Shown here piece by piece: positions 39,493 through 48,537 of a stretch of DNA of 64,000 nt. The notes beneath the pieces are model-generated. The model searched no databases. It saw only the letters and a program-made list of their open reading frames with translations, and was not told where the DNA came from. The stretch spans positions 1 through 64,000 of the forward strand of contig DAOSNS010000009.1 of assembly GCA_035373625.1 (NCBI GenBank). The letters are read 5' to 3'. Positions within the stretch are counted from its first letter, which is position 1, and each line of letters starts with the position of its first letter. This DNA is from DSWT01 sp035373625 (GTDB lineage Bacteria > Chloroflexota > Anaerolineae > B4-G1 > SLSP01). A program made the position numbers and the translations under genes.

Positions 39493-41559
39493 TCAATGTT
39501 GAGGCATGCTCGCCAGCACGACCACCGAGCGCGGCGTGACGCGATACGCATCCGCCACGACCGGCGGTGCCATATCCGGCGTGCAGAAGTCCTCCGGCGT
39601 GGGCAGGGCCGTGTCAATGATGCGCCGCCAACATTCGCTTTCACGCGGTGCGGGCAGCGTAAAAGTAAGCGGCTCCCAGTAAGCGTTGAGCATCACATGC
39701 AGATGCTCATGCGCATCTGGATGATACAACTCGAAGGCCAGGCTGTGTGAATGATATGCCCAGTCCGGGTTGTGCAATTGTACACCATGCCAGGTGATGG
39801 ACGGCGTCTTGTCCCCGACATTTTCGGTCAAAAAACGTTCCTCGCAAAGCAACGTCAACGACTTCGTATAAGCAATGATGTTCTGCACAAAGCGTAACAC
39901 TTCGCTATGCTTTTCGACATTGCGCCAGTCGAACCAACTGATTTCGTTATCCTGAGAATAAGCGTTGTTGTTGCCACGTTGCGTCCGTCGCACCTCATCC
40001 CCCATCAACATCATGGGCGTGCCCTGCGAAAAGAACAGAATCGTGATGAAGTTTTTGATCTGCCGCACGCGCAACGTTTCAATGGCCGGATCGAGCGTTG
40101 GCCCCTCGACGCCGCAATTCCAACTGAAGTTCATATCCGTACCATCGCGGTTAGCTTCTAAATTCACGGCATTGTGTTTCTTATTGTAAGAGACCAGATC
40201 ATTGAGTGTGAAGCCATCGTGGCAGGTGATGAAATTGATACTGCGGTTTGGCTCGCGGCCCTCTTGGGGAAAGAGATCCGGGCTGCCGGCAATGCGCGAA
40301 GCTAACCGTGACACTGTTCCTTCATCACCCTTGACGAAACGGCGCACATCGTCGCGGAACTGACCGTTCCACTCTGCCCAACGATGCCCGATGAATGACC
40401 CCACCTGATACAGCCCCGCGGCATCCCACGCCTCGGCGATGATCTTCGTCGCTGCCAACACCGGATCGGATTCGATCTCCCACAGAATCGGTGGGTCTTC
40501 AAGCAAGCGTCCGTACTTGTCGCGCGACATCACCGAGGCCAGATCAAAGCGAAAGCCATCCACATGCATCTCGGAAACCCAATAGCGCAGACAATCCAGA
40601 ATCATGCGGCGCACGATGGAGTTGTTGGCGTTCACCGTGTTGCCAACGCCGCTATAATCAGCATAGCGGGCCTGATTCTCCTGGAGCATATAGTAGGCGC
40701 GATTTTCCAGTCCCCGGAACGATAACGTCGGTCCATTATGGTCATTCTCGGCGGTATGATTGAAAACAACATCCAGGATGACCTCGATGTTGGCGCGATG
40801 CAATGCCTTGACCATATCGCGGAACGCCTGCACGGGACCTAGCGGATCATCACACCCACAGTAACCCTGATGCGGCGCAAAGAAGGCCACCGGACTGTAC
40901 CCCCAGTAATTGGAAAGCCCCTTCGGGGCATCCTGAGGATCGAACTGCTGCACCGGCAATAGCTCCACCGCCGTCACTCCCAGCGATTGGAGATAGGGGA
41001 TTTTCTCGATCACGCCGGCATACGTGCCGCGCTTGTGCGGTGCAACGCCCGAACTGGGATGTTTGGTGAACCCGCCTACGTGCATCTCGTAGATGACGGT
41101 GCCGGAATACGGATGATCCGGCGGCGTATCATCTTCCCAATCGTAGGTGTGCGGATCTACAACAACGCTTTTCATGGCGTATGCTGTGTTGTCGCCGGGA
41201 CGTTTGGCAGCCTCGCGGTCATAGTTGGCACCGACGGCGACGGCGCGGGTGTAAGGATCGAGGAGCACTTTGGTCCCGTCAAAGCGCAAACCCTGTTCCG
41301 GCGCAAACGGCCCGTGAACACGATAACCGTACAATTGACCAGGCCCAATGCCGCGGACAAGGGCATGCCAGTAATAGAAAGTACGGTGTTTCTTGGGATC
41401 AAGGTGTATAATGTAAGAGGGTCGTGCGGCATCTGCGTGGTCGAAGAGCAACAACTCCACCGCGTTGCAGTTCTTGGAGAAAACAGAGAAATTCACCCCC
41501 CACGGGTAGACCGTCGCCCCCAGGGGAAAACTCTGACCGGCCTGGACATCGAGTGCCAT
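39493..41559 (-). CDS. glgX: Glycogen debranching enzyme (isoamylase-type, GH13)
   Basis: A 688-residue GlgX. The N-terminal CBM48-like domain begins PLGATVYPWGVNFSVFSKNC. The GH13 barrel carries VILDVVFNHTAENDHNGP (region I), DGFRFDLASVMSRDKYG (region II, Asp nucleophile), IIAEAWDAAGLYQVG (region III, Glu acid) and NFITCHDGFTLNDLV (region IV, HD). It hydrolyses alpha-1,6 branches of glycogen limit dextrins. Length matches the family. A promoter lies at 41609-41636. No other glycogen genes are adjacent. Confidence 0.95.
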   Translation of the reverse strand: MALDVQAGQSFPLGATVYPWGVNFSVFSKNCNAVELLLFDHADAARPSYIIHLDPKKHRTFYYWHALVRGIGPGQLYGYRVHGPFAPEQGLRFDGTKVLLDPYTRAVAVGANYDREAAKRPGDNTAYAMKSVVVDPHTYDWEDDTPPDHPYSGTVIYEMHVGGFTKHPSSGVAPHKRGTYAGVIEKIPYLQSLGVTAVELLPVQQFDPQDAPKGLSNYWGYSPVAFFAPHQGYCGCDDPLGPVQAFRDMVKALHRANIEVILDVVFNHTAENDHNGPTLSFRGLENRAYYMLQENQARYADYSGVGNTVNANNSIVRRMILDCLRYWVSEMHVDGFRFDLASVMSRDKYGRLLEDPPILWEIESDPVLAATKIIAEAWDAAGLYQVGSFIGHRWAEWNGQFRDDVRRFVKGDEGTVSRLASRIAGSPDLFPQEGREPNRSINFITCHDGFTLNDLVSYNKKHNAVNLEANRDGTDMNFSWNCGVEGPTLDPAIETLRVRQIKNFITILFFSQGTPMMLMGDEVRRTQRGNNNAYSQDNEISWFDWRNVEKHSEVLRFVQNIIAYTKSLTLLCEERFLTENVGDKTPSITWHGVQLHNPDWAYHSHSLAFELYHPDAHEHLHVMLNAYWEPLTFTLPAPRESECWRRIIDTALPTPEDFCTPDMAPPVVADAYRVTPRSVVVLASMPQH

Positions 41560-41608
41560 TATGTCCTCCCAGAAATACCCTTCAGCGCACCGGAGCGTCT
41601 ATACTCTT

Positions 41609-41636
41609 ATTCTAACCCATTGCAGAAATGATGCAA
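41609..41636 (-). promoter_or_regulatory. Promoter of glgX
   Basis: On the minus strand TTGCAT (41636-41631), a 16-base spacer and TAGAAT (41614-41609), about 50 bases before the glgX start. Confidence 0.55.
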
Positions 41637-41668
41637 AAATCTCACGGTGCACTTTTACCCTGATGATC

Positions 41669-41747
41669 AAGGAATGTAACCGAACCGCCGCGGCCCCGAT
41701 CATGGAAATGATCGCAGGGCTATCTGACTAACGACTATCAGACTGTT
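41669..41747 (+). repeat. Copy B of the approximately 80-bp leader repeat
   Basis: Matches 3752-3831: GTAACCGAACCG, a GCCCC block, then 27 identical bases (41714-41740) ending in seven-base units CTATCTG-ACTAACG-ACTATCA. It ends five bases before the GAGGAG site of the subtilase gene. Confidence 0.7.
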
Positions 41748-41763
41748 TTACGAGGAGCTTATC

Positions 41764-44700
41764 ATGCAAAAACTGGCCTGCCTTAGCATCGGCCTGCTGC
41801 TCGTCTTTGCCCTGATGCCGTCTCTGTCGGCAGCGCAAAACGCAACCACATTCGTCAACGATCCTCCTGTTGTTGAACCTGAGGTATGGCGGGCCATAGA
41901 AACAAACGCCGATACCCCACTTCGCGTCATCGTGGTGCTACGCCCGGCGGGGACGGCTGTGACTATTCCGACAGCCGCGACGGCGAATGTAGCTTCTCGC
42001 ACTTTGCTCGTCGAAACTCTGCAAGAGAACCTCAGGAGCGCCCTGGAGCCTGTGGAAACGCTCCTCGCCGAGGCCCAAAACCGGGGGGATGTGCTGGCGC
42101 GCCAGGATTTGTGGATCATCCACGCCACGGCGCTGACGGCCCGCCCGGCGTTCGTGCACCGGTTGATGACCTCGCCGGCCGTGGCAGAGATCCGCCTGGA
42201 TCATGACGTTCAATACGTCCTCCCCAATGAATCGGCCACGCCGGAAAACGTCCCTTCCACCGAACCCACGTGGGGGGTGACGCGAATTCGCGCCCCCGAA
42301 GTATGGGCCACGTTGGGCATCTCCGGCACCGGCGCCGTCGTAGCGATTATGGATACCGGCGTGGACTTGCTGCACCCGGCCCTCAATGCCAACTATCGCG
42401 GCAATCTGGGCCGCGGTCTCTACGATCACACCCATTCCTGGTATGATGTCGTCAACGGCGGCGTCTACCCTTACGATGACAACGGCCACGGAACCCACGT
42501 CGCAGGGACGGCAGCAGGCACCGGTAACATCGGCGTAGCGCCGGCAGCGCAGTGGATCGGCGTCAAAGTGCTCTCCGGGGAAGGGTACGGCTACAATGCC
42601 TGGATCCACGCCGGATTCCAATGGCTGCTGGCGCCCGGTGGCGACCCGGCGCTGGCCCCGGACGTCGTCAACTGCTCCTGGGCTTCAACGATCAGCTCAG
42701 ACACCAGCTTCGCGGAAGACATCGCACTTCTGAAGGCCGCCGGCATCCTGCCGCTGTTCGCCGCCAACAACACCGGCCCCAGCCTCGGCTCCATCGGCGC
42801 GCCCGCCAGCAATCCGGGCGCCTTCGCCGTCGGCGCCAGCGATCCCGATGATGAAGTGCCGTACTTCTCCAGTCGCGGGCCGTCGCCGTGGGGCGAAATC
42901 AAACCCAATGCCGTCGCGCCGGGCGTGAACGTCCTTTCATCCAGCCCCGGCGGCGTCTACGCCGAGAAAGACGGTACTTCTATGGCAACGCCCCACGTCG
43001 TCGGGTTGGTGGCGTTGTTGCGGTCCGCCGACCCCACCCTCTCCGTTGAAGCCATCAGCACCCTCATCACCCAAACCGCCGTCCCCTTGAGCACCACCCT
43101 ACCCAACAACGACAGCGGTTGGGGACGCATTGACGCCTTTGCGGCGGTTGCCGTCGCGGTGCACGCCGGCCTGGTCGTGGGCAACGTCGCCGGCCCCGAC
43201 CGCCAGGGAATCGCCGGCGCCACCCTCTTCGCCACGTCGCACAACCCACAGGGGACGCAGGCGCACACGCTCACAACTGCGAACGGCGATTACATGCTGG
43301 CGCTTGCCCCCGGCATGTACGACATCAGAGCCTCGGCCTTTGGCTATCTACCTGCAACGCAGTGGTATGTCCCGGTCTTCACCAACACGCAGCAACATCT
43401 TGATTTTACCCTGCTTCCCCTTCCCACCGGCACGCTGCAAGGCCGCGTCATCGTCTCCGGGACGTACGCCGCCCCTACCCGCACCGTCGTGGCGCGCGCG
43501 CTTGACACCCCCATCACGGCCACCGTCGGCGCGAGCGGCGATTATAGCCTCAAACTGCCCACGGGCGTCTACAGCATCGAAATGCGCGGCCTGGGCTACC
43601 GCGTGGCGACGGCTTCGGTGGCCGTCGTCGCCGGCGAGACCCACACACGCGATTTTGTCCTCACGCCTGCTCCTACCCTGCTGCTGGTTGACGAGGGTGG
43701 ATGGTATTATGAGAGCCAGACCGCCTACTGGAAGGCCGCGCTCGACACACTCGCCTATTCCTACGACGAACAACGCATCAAGCATCCACCCGCCGAAACC
43801 CCCATCAGCTCCACGCTGATGCGGTATGACATCGTCCTCTGGTCCTCACCCAAAGGCTCACCGGGGCTGGTCAAAGGCGGCGGCGAACTGGATGCCTATC
43901 TCAAAAACGGGGGGCGGCTGCTGTTGAGCGGGCAGGATGTGGCGTACTTCGACGGCGGTGGATACGTCACCGGCATCCAGCCTTACCTGGTAAAGACCAT
44001 CGGCGTGGATTACGTGAGCGACAGCGCCCCGGTTCGTCGGCTGACCGGCCTGGGGCCGTTCTCCGGCATGACGGTGACCATCGAGGGTGGCGATGGCGCG
44101 AACAACCAGACCTGGCCGGATGTCGTCGCCGTCCGGGACCCCGACAAGGCCGAGTTGTTATGGCGCTATACAGACGGCAGCGGCGGCGGCATAGGGACCT
44201 CGATCTGCACGCCCTACCGCGCGCTCTTCCTCTCCTTCGGCTACGAGGCCATTGCCACGCAGGAGCAGCGGCGCGAGGTACTCGCACGCAGCCTGGACTG
44301 GTTACAAACGGCACCGCCGACCGTGGCCCTCACACTCGATCGGCTCAGCGAACCGACGGTGATCGGCCTGCCGGGCCAAACGGTGACGCACACGCTGCGC
44401 CTGCGTCACACCGGCTACGGCGGCATCGCCGCGCCCGTCGCTTTAACGCTGGATACCGGCCAGTGGCCCGCCACGGTCACACCGCCGACCGTGACCCTCA
44501 CGCCGTGCTCATCCATCACGTTGACCGTCGTGATCACGATCCCCGCAAATACCGGCGTCAATGTCAGCAGCGTGCTGACATTGACGGCCGCCACGCCCCG
44601 GTTGCCGACCACTCTTAGCGTCACCTTACGCGCCAAAACACCCGCGCCGGTGCTGTTGGTGGACGATGACCGCTGGTATCCGATGGAAGAACGTTATATC

Positions 44701-46008
44701 GCCGCCCTGGCGGCACGCGGCATCCCCTTCGATGTGTGGGACACGGCGGAGAACCGTGGTGGCGTGCCCGGCGAACGCTCGCCGACCCTCGCCATCCTGC
44801 AACGTTATCCGCTGACGGCATGGTTCACCGGTTACGATTGGTACGCGCCTATCCTGCCGCAAGAAACGACGATGCTGCTGGCGTACCTTAATGGTGGGGG
44901 ACGGCTGTTGCTTTCCTCACAGGACTTCTTGTACTATCACGACCAAGACCCCCTGGCGCGGCGCTTCGGTGTGGAACATTGGGACGAAAGCTACCATCCA
45001 ACGCATGCTTTTGGCGTCCCCGATCAGCCTACAGGCGGGCCTTGGGGGCCGGTCAAGCTGGATTTCCCCTTCAAGAATTTGGCCGATGCCATTGAGCCGC
45101 TCCCCGAAGCCACGCCCGTCATGCGCGGACAGGTGGGACAACCGATCGGCATCGCCAGAGAAATCACGGCTTCGCGGACGTTGTTCTACGCCTTCCCGCT
45201 GGAAACGCTGCCACTCGCTACCCGCGCTGCCGTCCTGGCGGATGGTGTGGGCTGGCTCTCGCCGTTGGGGAAAAGCCGCTGGACGGTCACGCCGACCACG
45301 CCGTTGCCCGGTGAACGTGTGACGCACACGCTTTTCATCTATAACGATGCGGCGACTGCATTGACGACCACCCTCACACACACCCTGCCCGCCTCGACCA
45401 CGCTCACCGCAGACGGCCCGCCGCCGGCGTGGGAGTACGTCGCCGCCGCGCGGATGCTGACCTGGAGCGGCGTAACGCCCCCCCAGACGCCCATGACCTT
45501 CACCTGGGCGGTCTCGGTGACAGAGGCCACGGGGGCGTCCATCCCGTTATCGTTAACGCTAGGGTTACCGGCCTGGGGGCTGCAATTCGACCGTGAGAAC
45601 ACGCTGCACGTCGCGGGCGCGGACCTCTCGGCAAGCGCGTGGCTTGTGCCGGAATGGGCCGCCATCCACCCTGGAACGCCGGTGACGTTGACGTTCGCGC
45701 TGCGCAATACCGGTCCAGGGAATGTAGCTGAGGGGACGGTGCGCCTGTGGTTGACCCGGGAGAGCACGCCGCTCACCGCGACGCTGCCTTACACACGGGG
45801 ATGGCACATCTCGTGGTGGGAGGGGAATCTCGCCGCGGGGGAAACGCGCACGCTGACCCTGACGCTGCGGACGTGGCAATCGAGTATGCCCCTACGGGTA
45901 GACGCCATCCTGGAAGACGGCGCGGGACAACGTTGGGAACGCCGGCTCTGGTTAAAGGTCGAGCCGTGGCGCTGCTATCTGCCGGTGATCTACAAACGCT
46001 CGTTGTAA
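41764..46008 (+). CDS. Very large secreted subtilase (S8 serine protease)
   Basis: A 1414-residue exported protein with a signal peptide (about 1-24, LACLSIGLLLVFALMPSLSA) and a prodomain-like stretch to about 150. The S8 domain has the Asp in AVVAIMDTGVDLLHP (near 197), His in DNGHGTHVAGTAAG (near 243) and Ser in KDGTSMATPHVVGL (near 405). Two carboxypeptidase-regulatory-like beta modules follow (about 470-640). Then come two copies of a Rossmann/GATase-like domain (LLLVDEGGWYYESQTAYWKA with NGGRLLLSGQDVAYF near 720, and VLLVDDDRWYPMEERYIAAL with GGGRLLLSSQDFLYY near 1045). DUF11-like strand repeats finish the protein. No cell-wall anchor is seen. It probably degrades extracellular protein or processes surface proteins. 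Confidence 0.9.
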   Translation: MQKLACLSIGLLLVFALMPSLSAAQNATTFVNDPPVVEPEVWRAIETNADTPLRVIVVLRPAGTAVTIPTAATANVASRTLLVETLQENLRSALEPVETLLAEAQNRGDVLARQDLWIIHATALTARPAFVHRLMTSPAVAEIRLDHDVQYVLPNESATPENVPSTEPTWGVTRIRAPEVWATLGISGTGAVVAIMDTGVDLLHPALNANYRGNLGRGLYDHTHSWYDVVNGGVYPYDDNGHGTHVAGTAAGTGNIGVAPAAQWIGVKVLSGEGYGYNAWIHAGFQWLLAPGGDPALAPDVVNCSWASTISSDTSFAEDIALLKAAGILPLFAANNTGPSLGSIGAPASNPGAFAVGASDPDDEVPYFSSRGPSPWGEIKPNAVAPGVNVLSSSPGGVYAEKDGTSMATPHVVGLVALLRSADPTLSVEAISTLITQTAVPLSTTLPNNDSGWGRIDAFAAVAVAVHAGLVVGNVAGPDRQGIAGATLFATSHNPQGTQAHTLTTANGDYMLALAPGMYDIRASAFGYLPATQWYVPVFTNTQQHLDFTLLPLPTGTLQGRVIVSGTYAAPTRTVVARALDTPITATVGASGDYSLKLPTGVYSIEMRGLGYRVATASVAVVAGETHTRDFVLTPAPTLLLVDEGGWYYESQTAYWKAALDTLAYSYDEQRIKHPPAETPISSTLMRYDIVLWSSPKGSPGLVKGGGELDAYLKNGGRLLLSGQDVAYFDGGGYVTGIQPYLVKTIGVDYVSDSAPVRRLTGLGPFSGMTVTIEGGDGANNQTWPDVVAVRDPDKAELLWRYTDGSGGGIGTSICTPYRALFLSFGYEAIATQEQRREVLARSLDWLQTAPPTVALTLDRLSEPTVIGLPGQTVTHTLRLRHTGYGGIAAPVALTLDTGQWPATVTPPTVTLTPCSSITLTVVITIPANTGVNVSSVLTLTAATPRLPTTLSVTLRAKTPAPVLLVDDDRWYPMEERYIAALAARGIPFDVWDTAENRGGVPGERSPTLAILQRYPLTAWFTGYDWYAPILPQETTMLLAYLNGGGRLLLSSQDFLYYHDQDPLARRFGVEHWDESYHPTHAFGVPDQPTGGPWGPVKLDFPFKNLADAIEPLPEATPVMRGQVGQPIGIAREITASRTLFYAFPLETLPLATRAAVLADGVGWLSPLGKSRWTVTPTTPLPGERVTHTLFIYNDAATALTTTLTHTLPASTTLTADGPPPAWEYVAAARMLTWSGVTPPQTPMTFTWAVSVTEATGASIPLSLTLGLPAWGLQFDRENTLHVAGADLSASAWLVPEWAAIHPGTPVTLTFALRNTGPGNVAEGTVRLWLTRESTPLTATLPYTRGWHISWWEGNLAAGETRTLTLTLRTWQSSMPLRVDAILEDGAGQRWERRLWLKVEPWRCYLPVIYKRSL

Positions 46009-46016
46009 CCTGGCTA

Positions 46017-46697
46017 TCAGTTGGCCAACTGGCGGATCACCATCACCACTTTGCCCTGGACGCGCACATCGTTCGCCGGGACGTAGATCGGCTGCATGTC
46101 GGGGTTGGCGGGCTGCAAGCGCACGCGCGCGCCCTCGTAGTAGACTTTCTTGAGCGTCGTTTCGGCGTTGCTATCCAGCCAGACGGCGGCCATTTCGCCG
46201 TTCTCGACGCGCTCCTGGTGGCGCAAGATGACGGTATCGCCGTCGTGCACCAGGGCATCAATCATCGAATTGCCCTTGACTTTGAGCGCGAAGAGGTTGG
46301 CGACGTCTTTGCCGAAGAAGGCGCGGCTGATTTCGACCGTCTCCGTCCCCGCCAGCGGCTCGACCTGGATCGGCTCACTGGCGACGATGTAGCCGAGGAA
46401 GGGCACCGCGACCATCTCGCCGCCGGCCGCGAGGTAATCCGGCGCGGGGCCGCGCGAATTCGAAGCCAGGCGGATGCCGCGTGATTTTTCGGGCGCGCGT
46501 TCGATCAGCCCATTTTTGCCCAGGTATTCCAGGTAGTAAGAAACCAGGGACGTTGATGCCACCCCGATAGCATCGCCGATTTCGCGCACCGTGGGTGGAT
46601 AACCGTTTTCAGCGATGTAGTTTTCCAGGAAAGTGAGAATGGCCTGCTTGCGCTCTTCCAGCTTTCCCTTTTGACGGCCTGCCGATTTAGCCCCCAT
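46017..46697 (-). CDS. lexA: LexA-type SOS repressor
   Basis: A 226-residue LexA starting at MGAKSAGRQ behind GGAGG; a start seven codons earlier is less likely. The N-terminal winged helix has GYPPTVREIGDAIGVASTSL. The C-terminal S24 peptidase has the catalytic Ser in VKGNSMIDALVHDGDTVIL and the Lys in AETTLKKVYYEG. The self-cleavage region reads GYIVASEPIQV, so the scissile bond would be Ala106-Ser107 instead of the usual Ala-Gly. It represses DNA-repair genes until RecA-stimulated autocleavage. A GAAC-N4-GTGC box lies between its own promoter elements, so it is probably self-regulated. Confidence 0.92.
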   Translation of the reverse strand: MGAKSAGRQKGKLEERKQAILTFLENYIAENGYPPTVREIGDAIGVASTSLVSYYLEYLGKNGLIERAPEKSRGIRLASNSRGPAPDYLAAGGEMVAVPFLGYIVASEPIQVEPLAGTETVEISRAFFGKDVANLFALKVKGNSMIDALVHDGDTVILRHQERVENGEMAAVWLDSNAETTLKKVYYEGARVRLQPANPDMQPIYVPANDVRVQGKVVMVIRQLAN

Positions 46698-46740
46698 GTT
46701 GACCTCCATCTGTCTCATTATCCCAACTTATCCCAAACTT

Positions 46741-46769
46741 ATTATAATCGCACATTTGTTCTATGTCAA
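46741..46769 (-). promoter_or_regulatory. lexA promoter with SOS-box-like operator
   Basis: On the minus strand a perfect TTGACA (46769-46764), 17-base spacer and perfect TATAAT (46746-46741). Between them sits GAACAAATGTGC, one base off the GAAC-N4-GTTC box of Gram-positive LexA proteins. Such a position would block RNA polymerase when LexA binds. Confidence 0.75.
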
Positions 46770-47228
46770 GAGGCGTTTTTTGATAGAAATATCATATACC
46801 CCAGCATGGCTTTGCACATTTCGCGCGCAAATCCGACCGCAACTCGCATATTTTTCACTAGACTCGCACGCTTAATTTAGTTAGAATATGGTTATAGAGG
46901 TCTCCTGTAGGCTAACGTTTGCAAGCCGTGAGGTGAAAGTTGCCCGGCGGATCAGGCGGATTTCAAATGTACTAACCTGGCAACGTTCAAACGACCATTT
47001 TCATGGGGTACAAAAGTCATGCCAATTGGGGATTGCATAAACCCCCTTCTTCGTGTAAAATAGGGGTACAGACTGCATATTCACGACAGCATCAGTCAAC
47101 TGTCCGTCAAAATCAACAAGCACACCGGAATTGTTGCCGCCGCACATCATTATCGCCGGAGACTGCGGGCCGGAGGGGAAATATGTGTCCGGGTGCTTTA
47201 TAAACTATTGCGTTGCAGGTACGAAATT
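46770..47228. other. Gene-free interval upstream of the secreted repeat protein
   Basis: About 460 bases without a convincing gene. The part at 46896-47000 is rich in short complementary words (for example GGCT/AGCC around GTTTGCA), but I cannot fit it to a known riboswitch or RNA class. GGGGTACA words recur at 47004 and 47065. The promoter of the next gene was not identified. Confidence 0.4.
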
Positions 47229-48224
47229 ATGAACATTGGACGATTTTTCAGGAAGCTCAGTGGGTTGCTCTTACTCGCCATAGTGGTGGGGTTCTGCACA
47301 CCCCAGCCCGGTCTGACGCAAACGCCGCAGTCGGAATACTTCAAACAGACCGGCCATCGGGTGGAGGGGGAATTTCTCAATTATTTCTACAAATACGGCG
47401 GGTTGGCGATCTTTGGTTACCCCATCACCGAACGTTTTGTTGACCAGGGGATTACCGTGCAATACTTTCAGAAAGCCCGCATGGAGCTGCATCCTGAGAA
47501 TCCGGAGCCATATCGGGTACAGTTGGGGCTGCTTGCCGAGGAGCTAAAATACCGCCAACCACCAGTCCCGGAGCCGCAACCGCGTTCGCGGCGTAAGGTG
47601 TATTTCCCCGAAACCGGCCATACCGTGTCGTATGCGTTCCTGGATTTCTTCAAGGCTAACGGCGGCATAGACATCTTCGGCTATCCCATCACCGAGATGT
47701 TCTTTGAGGATGGGCAAATCGTCCAGTATTTTCAGCGGCTTAAAATGCAATGGCAACCCAACGATCCCACAACGGCGGTCGTGATCGGCAATCTTGGAGA
47801 AGTGTATCTCAGATTCTATAGCAGCCGCATGCCGGCATGGGCTTTACAGCCCGTCTCCGAAAATGACGATAGCATCATCATCCAACCCACGATGACCCCG
47901 GAGATCAACGCTCTTCGCGCCGTGGTTTCGCTGCGTTATTCGGTGATGAGTAAAAAGCGCAATCAGACGGTCTCCGTCCTGGTCACCGACAACAGCGGGC
48001 AACCGTGCCCCAACGCGCAGGTAGCGATCAGTTTCATCGAGACGCCCTCGAACATCGCGTTGCCCGGCAGTGACATAATCTTGACGACGGATAAGCAGGG
48101 TTTCGCGCAGGCTTCGATACCGGTCAACGGTGGGCGCTCAGGCGCGCAGATTATTGTACGGGCAACCGCCACTTACCTGGGGTTCACAACCACCGCCCAA
48201 AATGTCTTCCTGTTATGGTGGTAA
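47229..48224 (+). CDS. Secreted protein with tandem 'TGHxV/FGYPITE/QYFQ' repeats and C-terminal Ig-like domain
   Basis: A 331-residue exported protein starting at MNIGRFFRKLSGLLLLAIVV (signal peptide). Two copies of an about 60-residue repeat follow. The first has YFKQTGHRVEGEFLNYFYKY with GYPITERFVDQGITVQYFQK. The second has FPETGHTVSYAFLDFFKANG with GYPITEMFFEDGQIVQYFQR. The C-terminal 100 residues look like a bacterial Ig-like/invasin domain (VSVLVTDNSGQPCPNAQVAI). The aromatic repeat resembles the LGFP-type wall-binding style but I do not assign a named family. A surface-binding role is inferred. A strong bidirectional terminator follows. Confidence 0.6.
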   Translation: MNIGRFFRKLSGLLLLAIVVGFCTPQPGLTQTPQSEYFKQTGHRVEGEFLNYFYKYGGLAIFGYPITERFVDQGITVQYFQKARMELHPENPEPYRVQLGLLAEELKYRQPPVPEPQPRSRRKVYFPETGHTVSYAFLDFFKANGGIDIFGYPITEMFFEDGQIVQYFQRLKMQWQPNDPTTAVVIGNLGEVYLRFYSSRMPAWALQPVSENDDSIIIQPTMTPEINALRAVVSLRYSVMSKKRNQTVSVLVTDNSGQPCPNAQVAISFIETPSNIALPGSDIILTTDKQGFAQASIPVNGGRSGAQIIVRATATYLGFTTTAQNVFLLWW

Positions 48225-48230
48225 AAACGC

Positions 48231-48268
48231 AAAAAACAGCGCGGCACGAATGTGCCGCGCTGTTTTTT
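48231..48268. terminator. Strong bidirectional intrinsic terminator
   Basis: A 17-pair perfect stem (ACAGCGCGGCAC core with flanking A6/T6) and a GAAT loop. It serves both the + strand secreted-protein gene and the convergent small gene ending at 48288. Confidence 0.92.
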
Positions 48269-48287
48269 GTCAAAGATCGGGCCTTGC

Positions 48288-48461
48288 TCATTGAGTAGCG
48301 TTTTCAGGGGTACCCAGGCCCAGGCGCGCTTTCAAACGCTCGAACCAGGTCTTCTTGCGCACAGGCTGAGCGGTACCGCTGGCGCGCATATTGCGCAAAC
48401 GTTCCACGGCCCGCCGCAACTTCTGCATCTTTACCACGTTTTCTTTATCCGCCATCGCCAT
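48288..48461 (-). CDS. Small basic hypothetical protein (57 aa)
   Basis: A 57-residue frame starting MAMADKENVVKMQKLRRAVE behind AGGGGA and ending LKARLGLGTPENATQ. It is rich in Arg and Lys, predicted helical, and without cysteine or membrane segments. It sits downstream of the two-component genes on the same strand and ends at the strong terminator, which supports it being expressed. No family is recognised; an RNA- or DNA-binding role is only suggested by its charge. Confidence 0.55.
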   Translation of the reverse strand: MAMADKENVVKMQKLRRAVERLRNMRASGTAQPVRKKTWFERLKARLGLGTPENATQ

Positions 48462-48537
48462 CGTTCCCCTTGATTGGAAGAAAATCTTATATAAATTCTA
48501 GCACCAACTGTCCAAAGCGCAAATTGCCGGATGAAGA

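Noticed and set aside
46896..47003. Cyclic-di-GMP riboswitch
   Set aside because: A few words resemble the GEMM motif, but the conserved tetraloop-receptor and GCAAA core are not present.
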